A stretch of DNA of 64,000 nt from Lacrimispora celerecrescens. Lineage in GTDB: Bacteria; Bacillota; Clostridia; Lachnospirales; Lachnospiraceae. This document shows, piece after piece, positions 17,069 through 26,103 of this stretch. The stretch's first letter is position 1, and each line of letters starts with the position of its first letter. A model generated the notes under the pieces. The model ran no database searches, was not told the DNA's origin, and saw nothing but the letters and a program-made list of their open reading frames with translations. The position numbers and the translations under genes are program-made. The stretch is taken from the NCBI RefSeq assembly GCF_000732605.1, contig NZ_JPME01000025.1, positions 88,988 through 152,987 on the forward strand, in the 5' to 3' direction.

Positions 17069-19138
17069 TTACCAGATCTTCACTCGTTTCTCGGGCGCAA
17101 CGTACATGGCATCTCCCTCCTTTATTTCCGGATAAGCCTTATAAAAAGCATCGGTGGCGCTAAGCACTGCATTAACTCTCACCTTGGCTGGAGAATGAAC
17201 ATCCGTGTTTAATCTTCTGATCATGTTTTCCGGCGTGTATTTCGCAGTCCATATGGTCGCATACTGCTCAAAAACCTTCTTTAGGCTCTCTGCATCATCT
17301 CCCACGATGGATGTGATGCAGGCCATGGAACCGAGATCCGCAATATTCTCATTTAACGTCTGTGCTCCGTTTACGTGGCGTCCTTTATAGCCATCCTGCT
17401 CGCTATAGTAGGCCACCACCTGGTCCGCCAGCTGTTTAAATTTGGCCCTGTCCTCATTGGTCCACCATACATGATAATTTCCCTTTTCGTCATAAAGGGA
17501 GCCGGAGGAATCAAAGGCATGGCTGACTTCATGGGCAATAACTGTTCCGATCCCTCCCAGATTTGATGCATAATCCTTGTCAGGATCATAGAAAGGAGCC
17601 TGCAAAATAGCGGCCGGGAACACAATTTCATTACCAGTAGGGTTATAATAGGCATTCACCGTCTGAGGTGTCATGCCCCATTCCGTTTTATCCACCGCTT
17701 TACGGTACTTTTCCTTGTTCACAGCATTTTGGGCCTTTGTAAGGGAAATGACGTTATTAATTAGGTTCCCTCCTTTTTCAACCGATGTGATGGTTGCTTT
17801 TGCATAATCATTAGGCCACTTGTCAGGATATCCGATCTTAAGGGTCATGTTGTCCAGCTTTTTCATTGCGGCTGACTTTGTTTCTTCTCCCATCCAGTCT
17901 AAGCCCATAATCTGCTTTTTGTAATTCTCAAGGATATGGTGAACCATCTCTTCAATGGCCGTCTTATCTTCTTTTGAAAAACGCTTTTCCACATATAGTC
18001 TGCCGAATTCAAACCCAAGCATGTTCTGGGTTCTTTCACTGGCCAGCCTCTGATCGGTTTTTCTTTCCTTAATGCCGTTCTGGGTGTTATTCCAGTCCTG
18101 ATAATTATCTCTGATCTCAGCGGTAAGGTATGGTGCAAAATCATTCACCAGGCAGAAGATCGAATAGTTCTTTAATACAGGGAGATGCTCATTGGTCAGA
18201 TACTTGCCTATTTTCTCCATCTGCGCCTTCTGAGTTACCACTAAGGAATTAACATCGGTCAGTCCTGCCGACGTAAGATAAGAGTCGGCAGTGCCTTCCG
18301 GAAGCAAACCCTTGATATCCTTCATGGAATAAGGGTTGTATATGATATCCGGGTCATTTTGCTGGCTTAAGGGAAGGGCGCTTGCAGCCATATCTCTCTG
18401 AAGTACCATAATATCAGCAGCAGCTTTCTCTGCCTCCTCACGGCTCAGTCCCGTGTATTCCAGGGTACTTCTTATATAGCCCTGGTACTGGTCCATCAGC
18501 TTTGCCTGGGTCTTATCCTCCAGTGTTTCCTTTCCTGGCCCTAAATCCGCCCCATCCACATACAGGGCATACCGGCTGGAATCCTTCATATCTTCCATCC
18601 ACTGCATCGTAAGAATGCTGTTGGCTCCCAGATCCCCATAGATGGTGCCCACCGCTTTCAAATATTCATCGATATCAGAGGCATTTCTTAACTTATCCAG
18701 ATAAGGCTGAAGCTGTCCAAAACCGGCTTTTTTCCGCCCTTCCATATCCATGGCTGATAAATATAAGTCTGCGATTTTCTGCTCCAGGGAACCTGGCTTC
18801 GCATGTTTCCGGTTTTTTACTGCCTCTTCCAATACTCCCTCAAGTACTTCATAGGAATCCTTTTCCAGCTTATAAAAATAACTCCAGCCGCTGGAATCAT
18901 TAGGTATTTCCACCTGGTCTAAGATTTCCTGGTTTACATAATCATAATAATCATCCTCCAGCCGAATTCCATCTGATTCATCCGCAGCAGCACTTCCCGC
19001 TTCCCCTTGCACATTGACAGGCTGAGCTGCTGTCTGCTCCGGCTGCTCCGGCTGCGTCTCCATCTTCTTACGGCACCCGGTCAAGAGTAAAGACATCATT
19101 AATATAGCTATCAGACAGAACTTGATCCTGTTTTTCAT
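17069..19138 (-). CDS. M13 family metallopeptidase lipoprotein (PepO/neprilysin-like)
   Basis: 689 residues. Lipoprotein signal with L-L-T-G-C (Cys ~22). A low-complexity Glu/Gln/Pro-rich linker is followed by a peptidase M13 N-domain (~60-430) and a catalytic domain (~490-689). Zinc site: HEVSH in VIAHEVSHAFDSSG, with the second motif NENIADLGS supplying the third ligand; NAYYNP is the substrate-binding sequence. It is an extracellular oligopeptidase anchored to the membrane. ATG 19138 has GAGG 6 bases upstream, preferred over ATG 19150. Monocistronic with its own terminator. Confidence 0.93.
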   Translation of the reverse strand: MKNRIKFCLIAILMMSLLLTGCRKKMETQPEQPEQTAAQPVNVQGEAGSAAADESDGIRLEDDYYDYVNQEILDQVEIPNDSSGWSYFYKLEKDSYEVLEGVLEEAVKNRKHAKPGSLEQKIADLYLSAMDMEGRKKAGFGQLQPYLDKLRNASDIDEYLKAVGTIYGDLGANSILTMQWMEDMKDSSRYALYVDGADLGPGKETLEDKTQAKLMDQYQGYIRSTLEYTGLSREEAEKAAADIMVLQRDMAASALPLSQQNDPDIIYNPYSMKDIKGLLPEGTADSYLTSAGLTDVNSLVVTQKAQMEKIGKYLTNEHLPVLKNYSIFCLVNDFAPYLTAEIRDNYQDWNNTQNGIKERKTDQRLASERTQNMLGFEFGRLYVEKRFSKEDKTAIEEMVHHILENYKKQIMGLDWMGEETKSAAMKKLDNMTLKIGYPDKWPNDYAKATITSVEKGGNLINNVISLTKAQNAVNKEKYRKAVDKTEWGMTPQTVNAYYNPTGNEIVFPAAILQAPFYDPDKDYASNLGGIGTVIAHEVSHAFDSSGSLYDEKGNYHVWWTNEDRAKFKQLADQVVAYYSEQDGYKGRHVNGAQTLNENIADLGSMACITSIVGDDAESLKKVFEQYATIWTAKYTPENMIRRLNTDVHSPAKVRVNAVLSATDAFYKAYPEIKEGDAMYVAPEKRVKIW

Positions 19139-19177
19139 ATTGTACCTCATATCTTTCTACAGGTTTTTTGCACTAAA

Positions 19178-19203
19178 AAGGAAGTGGATCTCTCCACTTC
19201 CTT
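19178..19203 (-). terminator. Terminator of the cmk-ispH-S1 operon
   Basis: 11-base arms AAGGAAGTGGA/TCCACTTCCTT around a 4-base loop, with TTTTTAG following on the minus strand, 24 bases after the S1 stop. Confidence 0.88.
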
Positions 19204-19226
19204 ATCGGTTCTATCTTCTATTATGC

Positions 19227-20324
19227 TTAAACTTCGTCAGAATATACTGCTGCGTCATCTGCAGCCTCATCCTGTGACTGAAGTGCCTTAATGCTTAAAC
19301 TGATCTTCTTATCGCCTTCGTTGAAATCAACCACTCTAGCCTCGATTTCCTGGCCGATCGCCAGAACATCAGCAGGTTTATCCACATGCTCTTTGGAGAT
19401 CTGGGATACGTGAAGCAGTGCATCTACGCCTGGTTCCAGCTCAACAAATGCGCCGAAATCAGTCATACGTGCAACTTTACCGCTTACTACGTTGCCTACT
19501 GCATATTTTGTAGAAGCATCTTTCCATGGATTGGTCTCTGGGAACTTTAAGCTAAGGGCGATCTTATCACCGTTGATATCTTTAACCAGGACTTTGATCT
19601 TCTCACCAGCCTTGAAAGCTTTCTTCGGGCTCTCAACTCTGCCCCAGCTCATCTCGGAAATATGAAGCAGACCGTCAGCACCGCCAAGATCAATAAATGC
19701 ACCAAAATCGGTTACATTCTTGATGGTACCTTCTACAACATCGCCTGTATGGATTCTTTCAAATAATTCCTTCTGGAGTTCAGCTCTCTTAGCAACCATG
19801 ATCTGCTTTCTGTCGCCGATGATTCTTCTTCTCTTAGGATTGAATTCGGTAATGATAAATTCAATTTCCTTATCTGCATACTTGGATAAATCCTTCTCAT
19901 AAGTATCGGATACCAGGCTTGCAGGAATGAAGACTCTTGCTCCCTCTACAACCACACTTAAACCACCGTCAAGTACCTGCGCAACTTTTGCAGTAAGTAC
20001 CTCGTGGTTTTCAAATGCTTCTTCTAATCTCTTATTGCCTCTGTCTGCAGCCAGTCTCTTGTAAGACAGGGCTACCTGGCCTTCGCCATCGTTTACCTTG
20101 ATGACTTTGGCTTCCATCTCTTCACCAACCTGTACAACAGTTGTAAGATCTAAATTCTGGTCATCCGTGTACTCACTACGCGGAATGATGCCGTCGGACT
20201 TGTAACCTATATTCAAGACGATTTCATCTTCCTTTACGTCGATGACTTTACCAGTGACGATCTCTCCTGTACGTATAGTTTTCAATGATTCTTCTAACAT
20301 TTGTTCAAAACTTAACTCTGACAT
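19227..20324 (-). CDS. rpsA: S1 RNA-binding domain protein (ribosomal protein S1 homologue)
   Basis: 365 residues with four S1 domains (~15-85, 103-165, 188-258, 274-345). The last two are the most typical ([44 protein letters not shown]). Gram-positive S1 homologues have four domains rather than the six of E. coli. The start overlaps the end of ispH by 20 bases and has GAGGAGG 9 bases upstream. The IspH-S1 pairing is common in clostridia, where the two are sometimes fused. Probably aids mRNA binding or translation. Confidence 0.92.
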   Translation of the reverse strand: MSELSFEQMLEESLKTIRTGEIVTGKVIDVKEDEIVLNIGYKSDGIIPRSEYTDDQNLDLTTVVQVGEEMEAKVIKVNDGEGQVALSYKRLAADRGNKRLEEAFENHEVLTAKVAQVLDGGLSVVVEGARVFIPASLVSDTYEKDLSKYADKEIEFIITEFNPKRRRIIGDRKQIMVAKRAELQKELFERIHTGDVVEGTIKNVTDFGAFIDLGGADGLLHISEMSWGRVESPKKAFKAGEKIKVLVKDINGDKIALSLKFPETNPWKDASTKYAVGNVVSGKVARMTDFGAFVELEPGVDALLHVSQISKEHVDKPADVLAIGQEIEARVVDFNEGDKKISLSIKALQSQDEAADDAAVYSDEV

Positions 20325-21156
20325 TAGTATGAACCTCCTCGATAATATAATTCGGGGTTGAAGCCCCGGCTGTAATACCTACGCTGCGCACAGAATTTCC
20401 ACAATCAGGATCTAAATCACCTAGTGTCTGGATATAGTAAGTGTTCTTACATTCCCTTCGGCATATGTCGTACAGCTTCTGGGTATTAGAACTACTTTTT
20501 CCGCCTATAACAATCATGGCATCCACTTCTGAAGCTATCCGCTTTGCTTCCACCTGTCTTTCCTGTGTTGCATTGCAAATCGTATTTAAAACAAGTATAT
20601 CATACCTCGTTTCAGAAATTTTTTCAACTAAATCTTGAAATTTATTGTAATTAAATGTCGTCTGTGATACAATACACAGCTTTTCCCCTTCCGATAGAGG
20701 TAATCTTTCCACTTGCTCGGGTGTTTCCACCACTAAAGTATTGTCATTTCCCCAGCCTTTAATACCTTCCACCTCCGGATGGGATTCATTGCCGATAATA
20801 AGAAGCCGTCTTCCCGCCTGATTTTGCTCCTCGGCAATGCGATGGATCTTCTTCACATAGGGACAGGTTGCGTCTACAATCTCGATCCCGTTTCGCTCCA
20901 TGATCTCATAAATCCGCTTCCCTACTCCGTGGGACCTTATGACAACAACTGCATCCCTGACCGCTTCCAGTTCCTCTTCCGAATGAAGGACCTTTACTCC
21001 CTTTTCCTCTAAATCACGTACCACTTCCTCGTTGTGGATAATGGGGCCGTAGGTATAGATGGGCTTGTCGTCTCTTTTCAGCTGTTCATAAACCTGTTCC
21101 ACCGCCCGCTTTACTCCAAAACAAAACCCGGCGGTTTTGGCAACAATCACTTCCAT
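20305..21156 (-). CDS. ispH: 4-hydroxy-3-methylbut-2-enyl diphosphate reductase
   Basis: 283 residues, full length. Last step of the MEP isoprenoid pathway, making IPP and DMAPP. Three [4Fe-4S] cysteines are visible: C12 in [22 protein letters not shown], and [11 protein letters not shown]. Other family motifs are [25 protein letters not shown] and [13 protein letters not shown] (the active-site loop). AAGGAGG before the ATG, which overlaps the end of cmk by 10 bases; it overlaps the S1 gene at its end. Confidence 0.97.
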   Translation of the reverse strand: MEVIVAKTAGFCFGVKRAVEQVYEQLKRDDKPIYTYGPIIHNEEVVRDLEEKGVKVLHSEEELEAVRDAVVVIRSHGVGKRIYEIMERNGIEIVDATCPYVKKIHRIAEEQNQAGRRLLIIGNESHPEVEGIKGWGNDNTLVVETPEQVERLPLSEGEKLCIVSQTTFNYNKFQDLVEKISETRYDILVLNTICNATQERQVEAKRIASEVDAMIVIGGKSSSNTQKLYDICRRECKNTYYIQTLGDLDPDCGNSVRSVGITAGASTPNYIIEEVHTNVRVKF

Positions 21157-21842
21157 AGGCTGCCTCCTTCCGTTTTTCTTTCCTGAAAAAGTGCAAGGAT
21201 CCGGTCCACTACCTGTGGAACGGTCATGGAGGAAGAATCCACAAGGACTGCATCCTCTGCCTGCTTAAGGGGAGAATTCTCCCGGTTCATATCCCGGTAA
21301 TCCCGTTCAATGATATCTTTTTCAATGTCATTAAGGCTGCATTCTTCTCCCTTTGCCCTAAGCTCCTCATACCGCCTTTTTGCCCGGACCAGGCTGCTGG
21401 CTGTTAAATAAATCTTTAAGTCCGCCTCAGGAAGGACGCAGGTTCCGATATCCCGTCCATCCATTATGACATTTTCTTTTAAGGCCAGATTCTTTTGAAG
21501 CTCCACCAACTTATTGCGTACCGACATATAAACGGAAGCCGCAGAAGCCATGGCGCTGACCTCCCCCGTGCGGATCAGTCCGGAAACGTTTTCTCCGTTT
21601 AAGATCACCTGCTGCATCCCGTTCTCATAGGTAATGGTGACGTTCACCTCTCCTGCTGACTTTGATATTGCTACCTCATCATCTGCCGGTATCCCATTTC
21701 TTAAAAAATGCAGTGCCATCGCACGGTACATGGCTCCTGTATCCACATATACGAAGTTAAGCTTTTCTGCAACAGACCTTGCAATGGTGCTTTTTCCTGC
21801 CCCGGCCGGTCCGTCTATGGCTATATTATAAACTTTTTTCAT
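21147..21842 (-). CDS. cmk: Cytidylate kinase
   Basis: 231 residues. Phosphorylates CMP/dCMP. P-loop GPAGAGKSTIARSVAEKL at ~9-26; MDGRDIGTCVLP and the arginine-rich RAKRRYEELRAKG lid are typical. Start at 21842 where ATGA overlaps the stop of the HI0933-like gene (GGAG 11 bases upstream). The longer open frame lies within the upstream gene. Second gene of a four-gene overlapping operon. Confidence 0.95.
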   Translation of the reverse strand: MKKVYNIAIDGPAGAGKSTIARSVAEKLNFVYVDTGAMYRAMALHFLRNGIPADDEVAISKSAGEVNVTITYENGMQQVILNGENVSGLIRTGEVSAMASAASVYMSVRNKLVELQKNLALKENVIMDGRDIGTCVLPEADLKIYLTASSLVRAKRRYEELRAKGEECSLNDIEKDIIERDYRDMNRENSPLKQAEDAVLVDSSSMTVPQVVDRILALFQERKTEGGSLWK

Positions 21843-23095
21843 TCGTTGAATTTCTCCTCTCCGGCAGCACTTCCGGCCGCCCATCCGGTGGACCAGGCGA
21901 TTTGTAAATTAAAGCCTCCGGTCACTGCATCAAGATCCAGCACTTCCCCGGCAAAATAAAGGCCGGGAAGAAGCTTGGATTCCAAGGTGGATGGGTTTAC
22001 CTCTTTAACAGAAACACCGCCCTGGGTGATGATGGCCTCATTGTAGCCCCGAAGTCCTGTAAGGGTCAGGAGAAAGCCTTTGGTTACACGGACAAGACGC
22101 TGGCGTTCTTCTCTTGTAATTTCATTGACCTTCTTCTCCGGCGGTATATTGCTTCGATCCACCATGACCGGCACCAGCTTGGAAGGATACAAATGCTCCA
22201 GAGAATTCTTAAACTGCTTGTTCGCAGCCTCTTCAAAATCCCGCAGGATCCTGGCATCAAGCTGTTCTTCGGAAAGAGCCGGCTTTAAGTCTATGGAAAG
22301 GGTCAAAGGCCCTTTCTTCAGTTCCTTTACCGCATAGCTGCTGGCGCTTAAAAGAACCGGACCGCTGACCCCGTAATGGGTAAACAGCATTTCCCCGAAT
22401 TCCTTATAAACCACCTTTTTCCCGTTTAATATGGAGGCCTCCACATTGCGAAGGGATAAGCCCTGCAGTTCCTTTACTACCGGCTCCTCTACCACAAAGG
22501 GAACCAGGGCAGGAGAAAGAGGGGTAACCTTGTGTCCGGCTTCTTTTGCCATCTCATACCCGTCTCCTGTGGAGCCGGTTGCCTGATAGGACAATCCGCC
22601 GCAGGCTACGATCACCGCATCTCCGTACACCTTTGTATTTTTTCCACCGTCTTTTATAACCAGCCCCTTAAGGCTGCTGTTTTCTATCAAAAGATTCTCC
22701 ACCTGGGTGCGGTAATGGATGGAGACTCCAAGGTCTAAAAGTCTTTTTGTAAGAGCCTTTATTACGTCGGAAGACTTATCAGAAGCCGGAAATACCCGGT
22801 TTCCCCGTTCTGTCTTTAAGGAACAGCCAAGTTCTTCTAACATGTCCATCATATCAAAATTGGTAAAGCCGTAAAAGCTGCTGTATAGGAATTTGGCATT
22901 GGTCACTACGTCTCCGAACAGCTCCTCTGTATCACAGGCATTGGTTACATTGCAGCGTCCCTTTCCGGTGATATAGACCTTTTTTCCAAGTTTTTCATTT
23001 TTCTCAAAAATGTGGACGGTACCGCCCTTCATGGCTGCTGCTATTCCAGCCAGCATCCCTGCAGCGCCACCGCCCACGATTAAAACCGTATTCAT
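21839..23095 (-). CDS. HI0933/YhiN-like NAD(P)/FAD-dependent oxidoreductase
   Basis: 418 residues. FAD-binding start VLIVGGGAAGMLAGIAAA, followed by KVYITGKGRCNVTN (family hallmark). The C-terminal LRGYNEAIITQGGVSVKEVNPSTLESKLLPGLYFAGEVLDLDAVTGGFNLQ... block defines the HI0933-like flavoprotein family. The biochemical role is poorly known; relatives in gut clostridia include BaiN, but this neighbourhood gives no bile-acid link. ATG 23095 has GAGG 5-6 bases upstream. It heads the cmk-ispH-S1 operon. Confidence 0.9.
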   Translation of the reverse strand: MNTVLIVGGGAAGMLAGIAAAMKGGTVHIFEKNEKLGKKVYITGKGRCNVTNACDTEELFGDVVTNAKFLYSSFYGFTNFDMMDMLEELGCSLKTERGNRVFPASDKSSDVIKALTKRLLDLGVSIHYRTQVENLLIENSSLKGLVIKDGGKNTKVYGDAVIVACGGLSYQATGSTGDGYEMAKEAGHKVTPLSPALVPFVVEEPVVKELQGLSLRNVEASILNGKKVVYKEFGEMLFTHYGVSGPVLLSASSYAVKELKKGPLTLSIDLKPALSEEQLDARILRDFEEAANKQFKNSLEHLYPSKLVPVMVDRSNIPPEKKVNEITREERQRLVRVTKGFLLTLTGLRGYNEAIITQGGVSVKEVNPSTLESKLLPGLYFAGEVLDLDAVTGGFNLQIAWSTGWAAGSAAGEEKFNE

Positions 23096-23232
23096 GCTTT
23101 CCTCTTTCCTTCCCATGCTTTCTGGGCATAAAGGTATCCCTGGACGGGGCTTCCTCTTTCTATCCCTGAAAGGGATTTGCTTTCGTTCACTATTTTCTTA
23201 CTTTACACGAAAAAGAGGAAAAAAACAAGCGG

Positions 23233-24732
23233 TCATGAATTTTTCTTTCTTTTTTTTATCTCTGACTCCAAGGCCACCACGACAGTCTTTAACACCTTAA
23301 CCCTGGCATAATACTTACAGTTTCCTTCCACTACCACCCAGGGAGCATAGGTGGTGGAGGTCCGCACCAGCATTTCATTGACCGCAGATTCATACTGATC
23401 CCATTTCTCCCGGTTTCTCCAGTCCTCCTCCGTGATTTTCCACTGCTTCGACGGATTTTCCTGACGCTCTTTAAAGCGTTTTTCCTGCTCATCTTTATCA
23501 ATATGGAGCCAGAATTTAATGACAACGGCTCCGGCATTTGCCATGTGGTTCTCCATCTCGTTGATTTCCTGATAAGCCTGCTTCCACTCAGCCTCGCTGC
23601 AAAATCCCTCGATCCGTTCTACCATGACCCGGCCGTACCAGGTCCGGTCAAAGATGGCAATATGGCCTGCTTTTGGCACATGATTCCAGAAACGCCACAG
23701 GTAATGATGGAGCCGCTCCAGATCATTGGGAGCCGAAGTTGGATATACCTTATAGCCTCTGGGGTCTAGATTGCTGGTCAGGCGCTTGATTGCCCCGCCC
23801 TTTCCTGCTGCATCCCAGCCCTCAAAGCCAAGGACTACAGGGATTCGTAACCGGTATATCTGGCTGTGAAGGGATTCCAGCTTTTCTCCCAGCTGGCTCA
23901 TCTCCTTCTTATATTCTTCCTTTGTCAAGGTCTTTGATAAATCCACGCCGGATAAGACTCCGTTCTGGAATTTCTCTGAACGGACCGGCACCTCTTTTTC
24001 TTTTCTATCTCCCCTTAGCTTCCTCTGCCTTAGGGCATCCTCTAAGCAGTCTGACACCTGGGTGATGATTTTGGCGGAGGCAAAGTCCTTATCAGTGCCC
24101 TCGATGATAGTCCATGGAGCACAGTCCATGTCCGTCCTCTGAAGCATCTCCTCTGAGATTTCTAAAAAACGGCCGTATTCCTTATTTCTGCGCCAGTCCT
24201 CTTCTGTCACCCGCCAGCTGTTTTCCTTCGAGGCTTCGAGCCGGTTAAACCGCTTCTTTTGCTCATCCTTTGATATATAGAGGAACAGCTTTATGATGAC
24301 CATGCCATCGTCTGTTAACTGCCGCTCAAAGGACTGAATATCTTGAAAGGCCTCTGGCAGAGCTGTCTCCGGGATCTTGCCTTCAAACCGCAGGGTGGTC
24401 ACCTGCCGGTACCAGCTTCTATCAAAGAGGGCGATTCTTCCCTGGGCCGGAAGCTTGGTCCAGAAACGCCATAAAAATGGGCGCATCTGTTCCTCTTCCG
24501 TTGATTTATCATTGGCATATACATCAAAACCTCTGGGATCCAGCGCCTGAATCAGGCGGTTGATCTGGGTGCCCTTTCCTGATGCTCCCATGCCCTCAAA
24601 CACGATCATGACAGGAATGCCTGCTTCCTTGCACTCCCGCTGCAAAAGGCCCAGCCTTTCGCTTTGCTCTTTCATTGTGTCTTTGTAGGTTTTTTTATCT
24701 ATCTTCTTCGATAAATCAAGTTTCTCCAGCAT
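23233..24732 (-). CDS. pap: Polyphosphate:AMP phosphotransferase, double-domain PPK2
   Basis: 499 residues, two PPK2 domains in tandem (~10-225 and ~260-495). Both keep a Walker A-like loop: FEGMGASGKGTQ in domain 1 and FEGWDAAGKGGA in domain 2. Both also keep the lid region (FDRSWY and FDRTWYGRVMVERIEG). The two-domain form is class II PPK2, which makes ADP from AMP and polyphosphate. Domain 2 is the more canonical. AAAGGAGG before the ATG. It follows the aldo/keto reductase by 23 bases, probably one transcript; no functional link is apparent. Confidence 0.92.
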   Translation of the reverse strand: MLEKLDLSKKIDKKTYKDTMKEQSERLGLLQRECKEAGIPVMIVFEGMGASGKGTQINRLIQALDPRGFDVYANDKSTEEEQMRPFLWRFWTKLPAQGRIALFDRSWYRQVTTLRFEGKIPETALPEAFQDIQSFERQLTDDGMVIIKLFLYISKDEQKKRFNRLEASKENSWRVTEEDWRRNKEYGRFLEISEEMLQRTDMDCAPWTIIEGTDKDFASAKIITQVSDCLEDALRQRKLRGDRKEKEVPVRSEKFQNGVLSGVDLSKTLTKEEYKKEMSQLGEKLESLHSQIYRLRIPVVLGFEGWDAAGKGGAIKRLTSNLDPRGYKVYPTSAPNDLERLHHYLWRFWNHVPKAGHIAIFDRTWYGRVMVERIEGFCSEAEWKQAYQEINEMENHMANAGAVVIKFWLHIDKDEQEKRFKERQENPSKQWKITEEDWRNREKWDQYESAVNEMLVRTSTTYAPWVVVEGNCKYYARVKVLKTVVVALESEIKKRKKNS

Positions 24733-24755
24733 AAACCGTCCCTCCTTTGTTAAAC

Positions 24756-25871
24756 TTAAAGCTTTGCAAACACCTTAGCCACTTCCGGCATAACCTCACT
24801 GATCTTAATCATCTGAGGACATTCCTTTTCGCAGTGATGACATGCCTTACAGCCTTCTGCCTTTACTCCCATGGCCTCGTATCCGGCCTTTGCCTCGTCC
24901 TCCTTATGGGCGGCTGTCATATTGTAATAAGAGAATATTTCCGGGATTTCCAGGCCAAAGGGGCAGGGGAGGCAGTAACGGCATCCGGTGCAGCCCACTA
25001 AAGCCATGGAATCAAAGATTTCCTTTGCCTTTTTATAAATCTGCTTTTCTTCCTCTATCACCATTCCGATATGGCTGCGGTCTGCATATTCTAAGTTTTC
25101 CCGAAGCTGCTTTTCGTCGCTCATTCCGCTTAGAAGAAGGCTCACTTCCTGCTGGTCCCATAAAAAATCAAGGGCATATTCCACCGTGGATTTTTCCTCA
25201 GGAAACACCGTTTTTACATGATCTGCAGGATCAGCCAGCTTTCCTCCAAGAAGCGGTTCCATGACAACCACCGCAAGTCCCTTGTCAGCCGCAGCCTTCA
25301 GTCCTTTTAAACCGGCCTGATGCTCTAAGTCCACGTAGTTATACTGAATCTGGCAGAAATCCCATCCATCATAATAATCTAGGATATCCTGAAATACATC
25401 ATATGAATCATGGAAGGAAAATCCAAGATATTTTATTTTGCCGTCTTCCCTTGCTTTTTCCATGCGCTTTACAAGATCGAATTTTTTGATCTTATCTTCA
25501 AAACGGTCTCTGCTTAAGGCATGAAGCAAATAAAAATCAATATGGTCTGTCTGAAGCTTTTTTAACTGTTCATCTAAAACTTCATCAAAATCTTCCGGCT
25601 TTTCAAGCTTCCATACCGGACATTTGGTGGCCAGATAGGTTTTCTCCCGGTAACCATCCCTTAATGCGTTTCCTACGATTCTTTCACTTTCTCCCTGGTG
25701 GTAAGGATATGCCGTATCAATGTAATTTACCCCTTCATCAATGGCATGGCGGATCATGGATACCGCCCGGTCTTCATCCACCTGGTCTCCCTGAAGGATC
25801 GGAAGTCTCATGGCTCCAAACCCCAGGGCCGATACTTTTATTCCTGTTCTTCCAAAATCACGATATTGCAT
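24756..25871 (-). CDS. Aldo/keto reductase with C-terminal [4Fe-4S] domain
   Basis: 371 residues. AKR barrel (~1-290) with DFGRTGIKVSALGFGAMRLP, the active-site Tyr in NYIDTAYPYHQGESE, and Lys in YLATKCPVW. The C-terminal ferredoxin-like part has CTGCRYCLPCPFGL and CKACHHCEKECP, two cysteine sets for iron-sulfur clusters, typical of anaerobe AKRs. GGAGG 7 bases before ATG 25871; the open frame to 25937 overlaps the promoter. Substrate unknown. Confidence 0.9.
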   Translation of the reverse strand: MQYRDFGRTGIKVSALGFGAMRLPILQGDQVDEDRAVSMIRHAIDEGVNYIDTAYPYHQGESERIVGNALRDGYREKTYLATKCPVWKLEKPEDFDEVLDEQLKKLQTDHIDFYLLHALSRDRFEDKIKKFDLVKRMEKAREDGKIKYLGFSFHDSYDVFQDILDYYDGWDFCQIQYNYVDLEHQAGLKGLKAAADKGLAVVVMEPLLGGKLADPADHVKTVFPEEKSTVEYALDFLWDQQEVSLLLSGMSDEKQLRENLEYADRSHIGMVIEEEKQIYKKAKEIFDSMALVGCTGCRYCLPCPFGLEIPEIFSYYNMTAAHKEDEAKAGYEAMGVKAEGCKACHHCEKECPQMIKISEVMPEVAKVFAKL

Positions 25872-25927
25872 AATCTTCCTCCGAATAATATGTATTACGG
25901 CTTTTTCTGCCCGCCGCTCTTCCCTAT

Positions 25928-25955
25928 ATTGTACCATATTTCAATCCCGTGCCAA
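25928..25955 (-). promoter_or_regulatory. Promoter of the aldo/keto reductase-PPK2 unit
   Basis: TTGGCA (25955-25950), 16-base spacer, TACAAT (25933-25928) on the minus strand. Confidence 0.6.
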
Positions 25956-26011
25956 ATACTTTTTTCTCAACCCGAAGAATAAACCGCAGGGCAATAAAGA
26001 TCATACTAAAA

Positions 26012-26045
26012 TGCCGCGGTAATACTGAATTTCAGTACACCGCGG
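26012..26045 (-). terminator. Terminator of the second GH4-PTS operon
   Basis: GCCGCGG/CCGCGGC outer arms and an inner TACTGAA/TTCAGTA stem, followed on the minus strand by ATTTTAG, ~60 bases after the GH4 stop. Confidence 0.75.
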
Positions 26046-26103
26046 CTCAATCAATACTCCCCTGTTATGCGAGATCAGAATCAGATCCGGCCTGATTATT
26101 ATT

